Positions 1 to 4,854 of a stretch of 5,287 nucleotides of DNA are shown piece after piece (the stretch's first letter is position 1; each line of letters starts with the position of its first letter). Location of the stretch: NCBI GenBank assembly GCA_030608245.1, contig JAUWEO010000135.1:1-5287 (forward strand). The letters run 5' to 3'. This DNA is from Candidatus Latescibacterota bacterium. Lineage in GTDB: Bacteria > Latescibacterota > MVCY01. The position numbers and the translations under genes were made by a program. The notes under the pieces are model-generated. The model made no database searches and was not told the DNA's origin. It worked only from the letters and a program-made list of their open reading frames with translations.

Positions 1-578
1 ATGATGTCAAAGGCATGGCATCCTTTGTGGATTAATAACCCACCACTGTTCTTGCCTAACCTGTTCCAGCGCCGGAAATAGGTCCGCCCTCCCGCATAGT
101 AGTCAAGCACGGAGATAAGGTGCACCCTGCCGATGGCACCGCTTTCCACCACCTCTTTTAGCCTCTGATGAAAGGGGCTGTAGCGAAGAACCAAACCGAC
201 TTGAAGAAGCTTGCCCCTGGTGTCTGCCTCCTGAATAACCCTCTCACAGCCTCCAAGACTCAGAGCCAAGGGTTTTTCACAGATGATATGTTTGTCCGCT
301 TTCAGGCAGTCAAGATTGATCTGCTCATGCGTGAAATCCGGAGTGCAGACGATCACCGCATCCACATCTGTCAAGGAGAGCAATTCCTGATAGTCAGAAA
401 AGAGCTTCACTTCCGGACCTAATATCTGTTTTGCTTCATCCAACCTCTCAGAAACCCTGTCACTTACGGCCACAATTTTTATTCTCTCTGAGAATTGCTC
501 TAAAAGCACTTTTATATATCCGTCCAAGGCCCTTCTTCCAGTTCCGATCACTGCGACTTTCGGCACCTGCGTTTCCAT
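1..578 (-). CDS. Gfo/Idh/MocA-family NAD(P)-dependent oxidoreductase, N-terminal part (runs off the window)
   Basis: Reading the minus strand from an ATG at 578 gives 192 uninterrupted codons to the window edge. Residues 7-17 form a beta strand and Rossmann dinucleotide loop (VAVIGTGRRA). An acidic residue, D40, ends the second strand (IVAVSD), and CTPDFTHEQ at 78-86 leads to the family signature EKP at 101-103, whose lysine is normally catalytic. Residues 179-191 (GGLLIHKGCHAFD) match the start of the substrate domain, with H184 and H188 as likely active-site residues. Family members oxidise or reduce sugars, inositols and related polyols, or act on sugar nucleotides; the substrate cannot be told from this half. 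The start is firm: an in-frame TAA lies at 594-596, the only ATG after it is at 578, and GGGAG (584-588) sits 5 nt upstream. Members are usually 330-400 residues, so about half is missing. Confidence 0.93.
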   Translation of the reverse strand, partial: METQVPKVAVIGTGRRALDGYIKVLLEQFSERIKIVAVSDRVSERLDEAKQILGPEVKLFSDYQELLSLTDVDAVIVCTPDFTHEQINLDCLKADKHIICEKPLALSLGGCERVIQEADTRGKLLQVGLVLRYSPFHQRLKEVVESGAIGRVHLISVLDYYAGGRTYFRRWNRLGKNSGGLLIHKGCHAFDI

Positions 579-711
579 CTTTTCTCCCGTGTTTTAGGCT
601 TATTCCCTTGATCCACTTTTCTATTCTCTTCCCCTTGCCAAGCGGCACCAGCCTTTTCATAAGGTTAAGAATCTCTGCCGGATAAAAATAGTCATTCCGG
701 ACAATCGCCTA

Positions 712-740
712 AATATAGACAATTTTGGGCATCCTGTCAA
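712..740 (-). promoter_or_regulatory. Sigma-70 type promoter for the minus-strand oxidoreductase gene
   Basis: On the minus strand TTGACA (735-740) is a perfect -35 box and TATATT (712-717) a 5/6 -10 box, separated by exactly 17 bp. Transcription would start near 705 and give a leader of about 127 nt before the ATG at 578. The leader holds a small CCGGA/TCCGG inverted repeat but no riboswitch fold that I recognise. The match to consensus is close enough that chance is unlikely, although it was found by eye and not by a scored scan. Confidence 0.75.
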
Positions 741-776
741 GTGCTTGGGTATGCCTGGGTAAAAAAATCTTGCCTT

Positions 777-805
777 TTGAATAGCAGTTTTGTATAGTTT
801 ATACA
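777..805 (+). promoter_or_regulatory. Weak candidate xerD promoter overlapping a TGTATA/TATACA palindrome
   Basis: TTGAAT (777-782) and TATACA (800-805) are spaced 17 bp apart, each matching consensus at four of six positions. The -10 box is the right half of a perfect inverted repeat, TGTATA (791-796), three bases, TATACA (800-805). This could be an operator, or simply an AT-rich promoter whose symmetry is accidental. Transcription from here would start around 812, leaving only a very short leader ahead of the xerD start at 825. Confidence 0.3.
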
Positions 806-824
806 CAGCATAATGGAGCAATAG

Positions 825-1712
825 ATGGAGCAACTTCTTACACAATTCGTCGACCATCTGGCATTAGAAAGGGGGTTGGCACAAAATTCGATAGCTGCCT
901 ATCAGAGGGATGTAGCTCGATACCTGAAGTTCTTGGCCGACCGAGGGACAGGGAATGCTCTTCAGGGCACTCAGGACGATGTTTTGGACCTGCTGTATCG
1001 GCTGCGAGATTGTGGACTACAGGCGGTCAGTCTTGCCCGTAACCTCTCCGCTATCCGGACATTCTATCGCTTCCTTACCGCTGAGGGCTTAGCACAGTCC
1101 GATCCTACTCAGTATTTGGAACCTCCTAAGCTGGGGAGAAAGCTTCCCAGCGTGCTTAACCCCTGGGAGATGGAGAGACTTTTAGACCAACCAGATGTGA
1201 CCAAACCCCTGGGGATAAGAGACCGGGCGATGTTAGAGCTTCTGTATGCCACTGGGCTGAGGGTCTCTGAGCTTCTGACTCTTCATTGTTCCCACCTGCT
1301 GTTCAAAGAGGGGTTGGTACGCACTTTTGGCAAAGGCTCAAAGGAACGACTGGTACCAATAGGACAGAAGGCAATAGAGTGGGTTACTCGCTATTTAACC
1401 GATGTCCGCCTTGGACTTAGCAAAGGAGGTTCTCAAGGGGTGCTCTTTCTCAATCGCCGGGGACAGCCGATGTCACGGATGGGCTTCTGGAAAATACTGC
1501 GCCGTTATGTCCGGGAGGCGGGGATTGAGAAAAAGGTGAGCCCTCACACCCTGAGACACTCCTTTGCCACCCATCTTTTAGAAGGCGGAGCCGACCTGCG
1601 GGCAGTACAGGAGATGCTTGGTCATGCCGACATCTCCACCACCCAGATCTACACCCATCTCGACCGTGAATACCTCAAAGAGGTGCACCGAACCTTTCAC
1701 CCCCGGGGATGA
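825..1712 (+). CDS. xerD: Site-specific tyrosine recombinase XerD
   Basis: The 295-residue product has the length and domain order of XerC/XerD, which recombine dif sites to resolve chromosome dimers at the division septum together with FtsK. Residues 1-90 are the SAM-like core-binding domain (RGLAQNSIAAYQRDV). The catalytic domain carries the full active-site set: R146 in YATGLRVSEL, K170 in FGKGSKER, H241 and R244 in HTLRHSFATHLL, H267 in LGH, and the nucleophile Y276 in STTQIYTH. The ending (HRTFHPRG) is more like XerD than XerC, though some lineages use one Xer protein, so the paralogue label is inferred. The start at 825 has GGAG (815-818) 6 nt upstream. Directly before it an in-frame ATG GAG CAA TAG (813-824) repeats the first three codons. 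The gene is divergent from the oxidoreductase and is followed by 156 non-coding bases, so it seems to be transcribed alone. Confidence 0.95.
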   Translation: MEQLLTQFVDHLALERGLAQNSIAAYQRDVARYLKFLADRGTGNALQGTQDDVLDLLYRLRDCGLQAVSLARNLSAIRTFYRFLTAEGLAQSDPTQYLEPPKLGRKLPSVLNPWEMERLLDQPDVTKPLGIRDRAMLELLYATGLRVSELLTLHCSHLLFKEGLVRTFGKGSKERLVPIGQKAIEWVTRYLTDVRLGLSKGGSQGVLFLNRRGQPMSRMGFWKILRRYVREAGIEKKVSPHTLRHSFATHLLEGGADLRAVQEMLGHADISTTQIYTHLDREYLKEVHRTFHPRG

Positions 1713-1758
1713 CCAATCCTATCTAATTTGTAGGAACCGCTAATTATGTCCGTCCGAA

Positions 1759-1795
1759 TTTGTCATTCCCGCACGTCGTTAGCCGCAATGACAAA
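1759..1795. repeat. REP/MITE-like palindrome between xerD and the DUF1844 gene
   Basis: TTTGTCATT (1759-1767) and AATGACAAA (1787-1795) form a perfect 9-bp inverted repeat around a GC-richer 19-nt centre. The sequence GTCATT-CCCGC...GC-AATGAC resembles the short dispersed palindromes common between genes in many bacteria. No run of T follows on either strand, so it is a poor intrinsic terminator. The rest of the 1713-1868 gap shows no gene and no clear promoter; it ends in the strong ribosome binding site of the next gene. Confidence 0.55.
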
Positions 1796-1855
1796 AAATA
1801 TGGGTATTTCCAGACAGACACTGACTGATAGCAAACAGTTGAGTTGTTTCCTAAA

Positions 1856-1863
1856 AAGGAGGT
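1856..1863 (+). promoter_or_regulatory. Strong Shine-Dalgarno site of the DUF1844 gene
   Basis: AAGGAGGT is a full anti-16S match, 5 nt before the ATG at 1869. It is the strongest ribosome binding site in the window and settles the start of the gene. It also suggests that the host uses the standard anti-Shine-Dalgarno sequence. Confidence 0.85.
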
Positions 1864-1868
1864 ACTAA

Positions 1869-2234
1869 ATGGCAGAGAAAACAACGAACAATAGTTCAGA
1901 AGAGCAGAACCAGGCATTGTTTGCCCAATTGATAATGATGCTCTACGGCGCCGCTATGCAGCAGATGGGCAAGGTTGTAAATCCCCTAACCAACAAGGCT
2001 GAGAAAAATCTGGACCTTGCAAAGCTGTCCGTCGATATGCTTTCTATGGTCGAGGAGAAAACCAAAGGCAATCTGAGCGATGAGGAGGCCAGATTTCTTT
2101 CCGACTCTCTGTTTCAGTTGCGGATGAACTATGTGGATGAGGTGAAGAAGACAGCCGAAGAGGAAAAAGAGGCACCCAAAGAGGAAGAGAAGAAAGAAGA
2201 GAAAGAAGAAGAGAAAAAAGAAGAGAAAAAATGA
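1869..2234 (+). CDS. DUF1844 domain protein with a Lys/Glu-rich tail
   Basis: A 121-residue cytosolic protein with no signal peptide. Residues 15-95 match the DUF1844 pattern: a helix with an MMLYGAAMQQMG core, then NPLTNKAEKNLDLAKLSVDM (about 39-58), the EEKTKGNLSDEEARFL segment (62-77), and SLFQLRMNYVDEV (80-92). The family is small, mostly helical and of unknown function, and is recognised here from memory of that motif order. Residues from about 95 to the end consist almost only of E and K with a few A and P, giving a highly charged, probably disordered or single-helix tail. The gene has its own strong Shine-Dalgarno site and its stop overlaps the manA start as ATGA, so the two are probably co-transcribed and translationally coupled. 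I would not infer a role in mannose metabolism from that alone. Confidence 0.88.
   Translation: MAEKTTNNSSEEQNQALFAQLIMMLYGAAMQQMGKVVNPLTNKAEKNLDLAKLSVDMLSMVEEKTKGNLSDEEARFLSDSLFQLRMNYVDEVKKTAEEEKEAPKEEEKKEEKEEEKKEEKK
2178..2231 (+). repeat. 54-nt all-purine tract encoding the Lys/Glu tail and spanning the manA ribosome-binding region
   Basis: Every base from 2178 to 2231 on the plus strand is A or G, built of irregular GAA/GAG/AAA codons. It encodes the charged tail of the DUF1844 protein and includes whatever Shine-Dalgarno-like sequence serves manA; only GAGA-type matches lie upstream of the ATG at 2231. Simple purine tracts of this kind are prone to length change by slippage. Confidence 0.8.
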
Positions 2235-3322
2235 GAGCTTATCCTCTCAAATTCCGGGAGACATTTCGGCCGATGGTATGGGGTGGCCGCAAGCTGGGGG
2301 AGCTGTTGGGGAAAAACCTACCTCCGGGTGAGAAGATCGGTGAATCCTGGGAGGTGAGTGACTATGGTTCCAATCCCAGCGTGGTGAAAAATGGCCCTTA
2401 TCGGGGCAAGACCTTACGCTATCTGTTGGAGCGGTTCACCACCCAGTTGGTGGGCACGCTGGCCTGGAGGAGCTCTCCGGGCAGATTCCCTTTGCTGATT
2501 AAATTTCTCGATGCCTCAGAGAGACTCTCCCTGCAGGTTCATCCCAATGACCAGTATGCCCGCCGTCAGGAGGGGGGAGGGTCGGGAAAAACCGAGGCCT
2601 GGTATGTTATCGCCGTTCCCCCAGGTGCTAAACTGATCTGCGGGGTTTCTCAAAACACTTCCCCTCTCCGATTCGCCCAGGCAATCAAACAAGGCAACCT
2701 GGAAGGCCATCTCCAGCAGGTGGCCGTTTCTTCGGGCGATGTGATATTCATCCCTGCCGGCCGAGTCCACGCCGTAGGGAAGAATATCTGTCTCTACGAG
2801 GTTCAGCAGACCTCAGACCTCACCTACCGTCTCTGGGATTGGGGACGCCCTCGAGAGCTGCATCTGGAAAAGGGATTGCAGGCGATTGACTTCCAATTCG
2901 TCCCTGTCCCTATGGTGGAGGGAATAGAGATCTCTACAGGAGAAAACAGCAGAAAATACCTCGTCGCCTGCCAATTTTTCGCTGTAGAGCTGCTCACCGT
3001 CAGAACATCCTTACAGGAAAGATGCGACGGCCGCAGCTTCCATATTCTGAGCGTCTTGGAGGGTGAGGGGAAACTCTTTTCCCCAGAAGGGGAAGAAAAT
3101 ATACGCAGGGGAGAATCTATACTACTGCCGGCAGCCACAGGGACCTACGGAATTAGGGCATCGGCACCCCTACGAGTGCTAAAATCCTATGTCCCGGACC
3201 TGAGACAGGACATTATCTCGCCCCTGAGAAATCTTGGTAAATCTGACCAGCAGATCTGTGCCTTGGGTGGTCAGGGCAGGAGTAACGATATCTTTCCTCT
3301 GCTTGGAGGAAATAGTCATTAG
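2231..3322 (+). CDS. manA: Mannose-6-phosphate isomerase, class I (cupin type)
   Basis: This zinc enzyme interconverts fructose-6-phosphate and mannose-6-phosphate, linking glycolysis to GDP-mannose and other envelope sugars. The start (YPLKFRETFRPMVWGGRKL) is typical of the family, which supports the ATG at 2231. Zinc ligands are expected at Q102 and H104 (SLQVHPND), E122 (GKTEAWYV) and H180 (IFIPAGRVHAVG); the catalytic arginine would be R200 in YRLWDWGR. The second cupin half runs from about 235 to 320 and ends in LKSYVPDL. At 363 residues it is longer than the roughly 315 of short Firmicutes ManA proteins. The last 40 or so residues lie outside the domain I recognise, and the final codons run into a DNA tandem repeat, so this tail may be a recent extension. 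The ATGA overlap with the DUF1844 gene implies coupled translation. No intrinsic terminator follows. Confidence 0.93.
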   Translation: MRAYPLKFRETFRPMVWGGRKLGELLGKNLPPGEKIGESWEVSDYGSNPSVVKNGPYRGKTLRYLLERFTTQLVGTLAWRSSPGRFPLLIKFLDASERLSLQVHPNDQYARRQEGGGSGKTEAWYVIAVPPGAKLICGVSQNTSPLRFAQAIKQGNLEGHLQQVAVSSGDVIFIPAGRVHAVGKNICLYEVQQTSDLTYRLWDWGRPRELHLEKGLQAIDFQFVPVPMVEGIEISTGENSRKYLVACQFFAVELLTVRTSLQERCDGRSFHILSVLEGEGKLFSPEGEENIRRGESILLPAATGTYGIRASAPLRVLKSYVPDLRQDIISPLRNLGKSDQQICALGGQGRSNDIFPLLGGNSH

Positions 3323-3355
3323 TCAGTGATGGTTGGTGACTGGTGATTGGTGAAC
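3314..3355. repeat. Heptamer tandem repeat at the 3' end of manA
   Basis: From 3314 the sequence divides into six seven-base units in register: AGTCATT, AGTCAGT, GATGGTT, GGTGACT, GGTGATT, GGTGAAC. The first two match at six of seven positions and the last three share GGTGA. The manA stop codon (3320-3322) is formed by the first unit boundary, so the repeat begins inside the gene. Because the period is not a multiple of three, unit gain or loss upstream of the stop would change the frame. Confidence 0.6.
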
Positions 3356-3380
3356 TTGATCCAGCACTTCCCAGAATCCA

Positions 3381-3453
3381 GTTAACCAATTCCCTGTTTT
3401 GCTCCGGAAGAAGGTGTGGGAGGCGTCTCCAGACGCCGATAGAATTGGTTACC
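3381..3453. repeat. MITE-like element: 10-12 bp terminal inverted repeats around an internal hairpin
   Basis: TAACCAATTC (3383-3392) is perfectly complementary to GAATTGGTTA (3442-3451). Allowing one mismatch, the arms extend to 3381 and 3453. Inside lies a second perfect palindrome, GGCGTCT (3422-3428), CC, AGACGCC (3431-3437). The whole is 73 bp, non-coding and AT-rich at its ends, which fits a miniature inverted-repeat element or a REP-type palindrome. I see no clear target-site duplication in the flanks, so transposition is not shown. No T-run follows either stem, so it is not a standard terminator. Confidence 0.5.
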
Positions 3454-3512
3454 CTTTCTCATAGGTCTGGAGTGTGAAGATTACATTTCGCCTTATATAA
3501 TTCCATAGTGTA

Positions 3513-3527
3513 GGGGGCTTGTCCCCC
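3513..3527. repeat. Small GGGGG/CCCCC hairpin
   Basis: GGGGG (3513-3517), CTTGT, CCCCC (3523-3527) form a 5-bp GC-only stem with a 5-nt loop. It is one of a run of short palindromes in the manA to nusG_II gap. No T-tract follows on the plus strand. Confidence 0.45.
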
Positions 3528-3545
3528 GTAGAATAAGATGGTAGG

Positions 3546-3583
3546 CGCAGACTTTATGTCTGCGTGGTGGGTAGGTCTCACCA
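3546..3583. repeat. Two adjoining hairpins upstream of the NusG_II gene
   Basis: CGCAGAC (3546-3552), TTTAT, GTCTGCG (3558-3564) is a perfect 7-bp stem. It is followed without a gap by TGGTGGG (3565-3571), a 5-nt loop and CTCACCA (3577-3583 including the pairing T and C), a 7-bp stem with one G-T pair. The first has the form of palindromic intergenic repeats that are dispersed through some uncultured bacterial genomes. They end about 43 bp before the nusG_II start, so a role in its leader RNA is possible but not shown. Confidence 0.45.
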
Positions 3584-3626
3584 GGGATCAATGCCCAGTT
3601 ACCTGTGCCCAATCGGGAATTCACTG

Positions 3627-3995
3627 ATGCGTAAGCTGTTGACGAATTCGGATAAGATCCTAATAGTAGCGCTTCTGTCTCTTGCTCTTGCCAGCTTCTG
3701 GGTTATACCCGGCGTTGGGAACCAGGGCAGGATTGTCTTAATTGAGCAGAACAGTAAGTTAGTAAAAGAGTTGCCCTTGGACAAAGAGACAACAGTGGAA
3801 GTTGAGGGTCACCTGGGCACAACTGTGGTGAAAATCGAGGGGGGCAAGGCCAGGATCGTCAACTCCCCCTGTCCCAGGAAGCTCTGTGTCCGTATGGGAT
3901 CTATCAGTAAGGCAGGGGAGATAGTAGTGTGTGTGCCAAACAAAGTGGTGGTGCGAATAAAAGGGGAAAAAGAGATAGACGCCGTGACCCGATAG
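3627..3995 (+). CDS. NusG domain II-containing small membrane-anchored protein
   Basis: With the ATG at 3627 the product has 122 residues. It starts MRKLLTNSDKILIVALLSLA, a short basic end and one hydrophobic helix (about 11-28) that works as an uncleaved anchor or signal sequence. The remainder is a beta-rich domain matching NusG_II: GRIVLIEQNSKLVKELPLDK (34-53), VVKIEGGKARIVNS (67-80), the cysteine motif CPRKLC (C82, C87), and EIVVCVPNKVVVRIKG (98-113, with C102), ending DAVTR as in relatives. The cysteines are conserved in the family; their role is not known to me. The frame stays open upstream to a GTG at 3564 and an ATG at 3591, but these lie in or next to intergenic hairpins, and only 3627 places the anchor at the N-terminus. 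GGGA (3615-3618) gives a weak ribosome site. It overlaps the Gx gene, its usual partner. Confidence 0.85.
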   Translation: MRKLLTNSDKILIVALLSLALASFWVIPGVGNQGRIVLIEQNSKLVKELPLDKETTVEVEGHLGTTVVKIEGGKARIVNSPCPRKLCVRMGSISKAGEIVVCVPNKVVVRIKGEKEIDAVTR

Positions 3996-4534
3996 GGTCT
4001 CGCCAGGTAGTCTACCTGGCGCTCCTGAGTGCAGGGGGACTGGTGCTGTTTGTCTTTGAAAGCCTGGTCCCTTATCCTATGCCCTGGATGAGGCTGGGAT
4101 TGGGCAACACAGCTACGCTGCTGGCCCTTTTTCTGTTCACTCCCCGGGAGGCACTGCTGGTAACCCTGATCCGGGTAGTGGCCGGCTCTCTAATTGTGGG
4201 CAGATTCTTTACCCCTTCGTTTCTCCTCAGCTTCTGCGGCGGGCTGGCCAGCTTAGGGACGATGAGCTTAGTTCACAGATTCTTCTATCCTCGATTCAGC
4301 CCTGTTGGCATCAGCATCTTCGGAGCACTGGCGCATAACTTGGCCCAGTTGGCAGTAGTGTATCTGCTCTGGGTGAAGGGAGCGCAGATCCTGTTCTTGC
4401 TGCCGATGTTTCTCCTATCCAGTGTGGCTACAGGCTTTCTCACCGGGGCCTTAGCGTTCTTGGTGCTGCAGAAACTCTCGGCCTTTGGTTTCTTTTCAAC
4501 CCCTATCCTTGAGGATATCGTTCAAGACATGTAG
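3929..4534 (+). CDS. Gx transporter family membrane protein (annotated in relatives as heptaprenyl diphosphate synthase component I-like)
   Basis: A 201-residue polytopic membrane protein with about six hydrophobic segments (roughly 26-48, 57-72, 74-92, 96-118, 126-148, 152-182). Family landmarks are FESLVPYP (43-50), RLGLGNTATLLALFL (55-69), PREALLVTLIRVVAGSL (72-88), TPSFLLSFCGGLASL (95-109) and GALAHNLAQL (132-141). The family was first named after a subunit of heptaprenyl diphosphate synthase, but the fold resembles small integral-membrane transport components. Its substrate is unknown and no prenyl synthase gene is visible here. The GTG start at 3929 is chosen because GGGGAG (3915-3920) lies 8 nt upstream and no later ATG precedes the first helix. 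It adds a basic cytoplasmic leader (KRGKRDRRR) and a 67-bp overlap with nusG_II. A start nearer the nusG_II stop at a rarer codon cannot be excluded. The overlap implies co-expression. Confidence 0.83.
   Translation: MCAKQSGGANKRGKRDRRRDPIGSRQVVYLALLSAGGLVLFVFESLVPYPMPWMRLGLGNTATLLALFLFTPREALLVTLIRVVAGSLIVGRFFTPSFLLSFCGGLASLGTMSLVHRFFYPRFSPVGISIFGALAHNLAQLAVVYLLWVKGAQILFLLPMFLLSSVATGFLTGALAFLVLQKLSAFGFFSTPILEDIVQDM
4001..4021 (+). promoter_or_regulatory. Perfect 9-bp hairpin just after the nusG_II stop, within the Gx gene
   Basis: CGCCAGGTA (4001-4009), loop GTC, TACCTGGCG (4013-4021) is a perfect inverted repeat starting 5 nt after the nusG_II TAG (3993-3995). It lies in codons 25-31 of the Gx gene if that starts at GTG 3929. 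In RNA it would be a stable stem-loop without a following U-tract, so not a standard terminator. It may tune coupling between the overlapping genes; that is inference. Confidence 0.55.
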
Positions 4535-4854
4535 GGCAGTGGGTTTCAATCTATCATAGCATTGACCCTCGCTGGTGGGACGATATTCTCAGCCGGTTGA
4601 TGAAAGGCAGGAAGGCAGAACCCACATTGTGCACCTGTCTCTGGGGAGAGGTCGATCTTTAGAGAGGTGGCGATCCGATGAGGTATAAGGGGCGCCTCAG
4701 TTAGTGGAGGAAATCATCAGGGCGAATAGCGCTGTATCGTCTAAGAATTCTATTCATCAAAACAAGGATTGAAACTGATATTGACATCCCTCCCATAAGT
4801 CCGTCAGTGTTATTGGTGCAGAACGGGCGTCATCAGAAACCAAAGGGGATAAAT
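4535..4854. other. Intergenic stretch without a supportable gene
   Basis: These 320 bases separate the Gx gene from the lipoprotein gene. No frame carries a start, ribosome site and recognisable protein together. One open stretch (4513-4662) translates to a peptide containing YHSIDPRWWDDILSRL, but it has no start before an internal ATG and I recognise no family. A perfect TTGACA at 4781-4786 lacks a properly spaced -10 box, so a promoter for the downstream gene is only weakly suggested. No T-rich terminator follows the Gx stop. The CRISPR-like unit at 4739-4775 is listed separately. Confidence 0.6.
4739..4775 (+). repeat. Possible solitary CRISPR-type repeat
   Basis: A 37-nt stretch begins GTCTAAG and ends CAAAACAAGGATTGAAAC. 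The terminal ATTGAAAC is the well-known 3' handle of many type I and III CRISPR repeats, and 37 nt with a G start is a usual length. There is no second copy at spacer distance on either side and no cas gene in the window. An inverted 9-mer, GTTTCAATC, occurs at 4543-4551. This may be an orphan or decayed repeat, or chance similarity. Confidence 0.3.

Noticed and set aside
460..660. Minus-strand 66-codon frame starting at 660, rich in Lys and Arg
   Set aside because: It overlaps the start of the well-supported oxidoreductase in another frame, has no ribosome binding site, and its second half is just the shifted reading of that gene.
168..685. Two plus-strand 84-codon frames (168-422 and 431-685)
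   Set aside because: They are antisense shadows of the oxidoreductase and its leader; the products are low in familiar motifs and there is no ribosome site.
2226..2234. Programmed -1 frameshift fusing the DUF1844 protein to ManA
   Set aside because: The run is only six A residues and does not make a proper slippery heptamer in the zero frame, and manA has its own ATG in an ATGA overlap, which explains the layout better.
2516..3138. Minus-strand frames opposite manA
   Set aside because: They lie inside a gene with complete catalytic motifs on the other strand and encode nothing recognisable.
3422..3437. Intrinsic terminator for manA
   Set aside because: The stem is good but no T-run follows it, and none of the other hairpins in the gap has one.
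3564..3626. Longer nusG_II start at GTG 3564 or ATG 3591
   Set aside because: The extra residues fall in or next to intergenic hairpins and push the membrane anchor away from the N-terminus; homologues as I know them start just before the anchor.
4543..4775. A 233-bp mobile element bounded by GTTTCAATC and GATTGAAAC
   Set aside because: A 9-bp inverted match at this distance is weak by itself, there is no target duplication, and the interior shows no transposase or structure.
4781..4814. Promoter for the lipoprotein gene from TTGACA at 4781
   Set aside because: The -35 box is perfect, but no acceptable -10 box lies 15-19 bp downstream.
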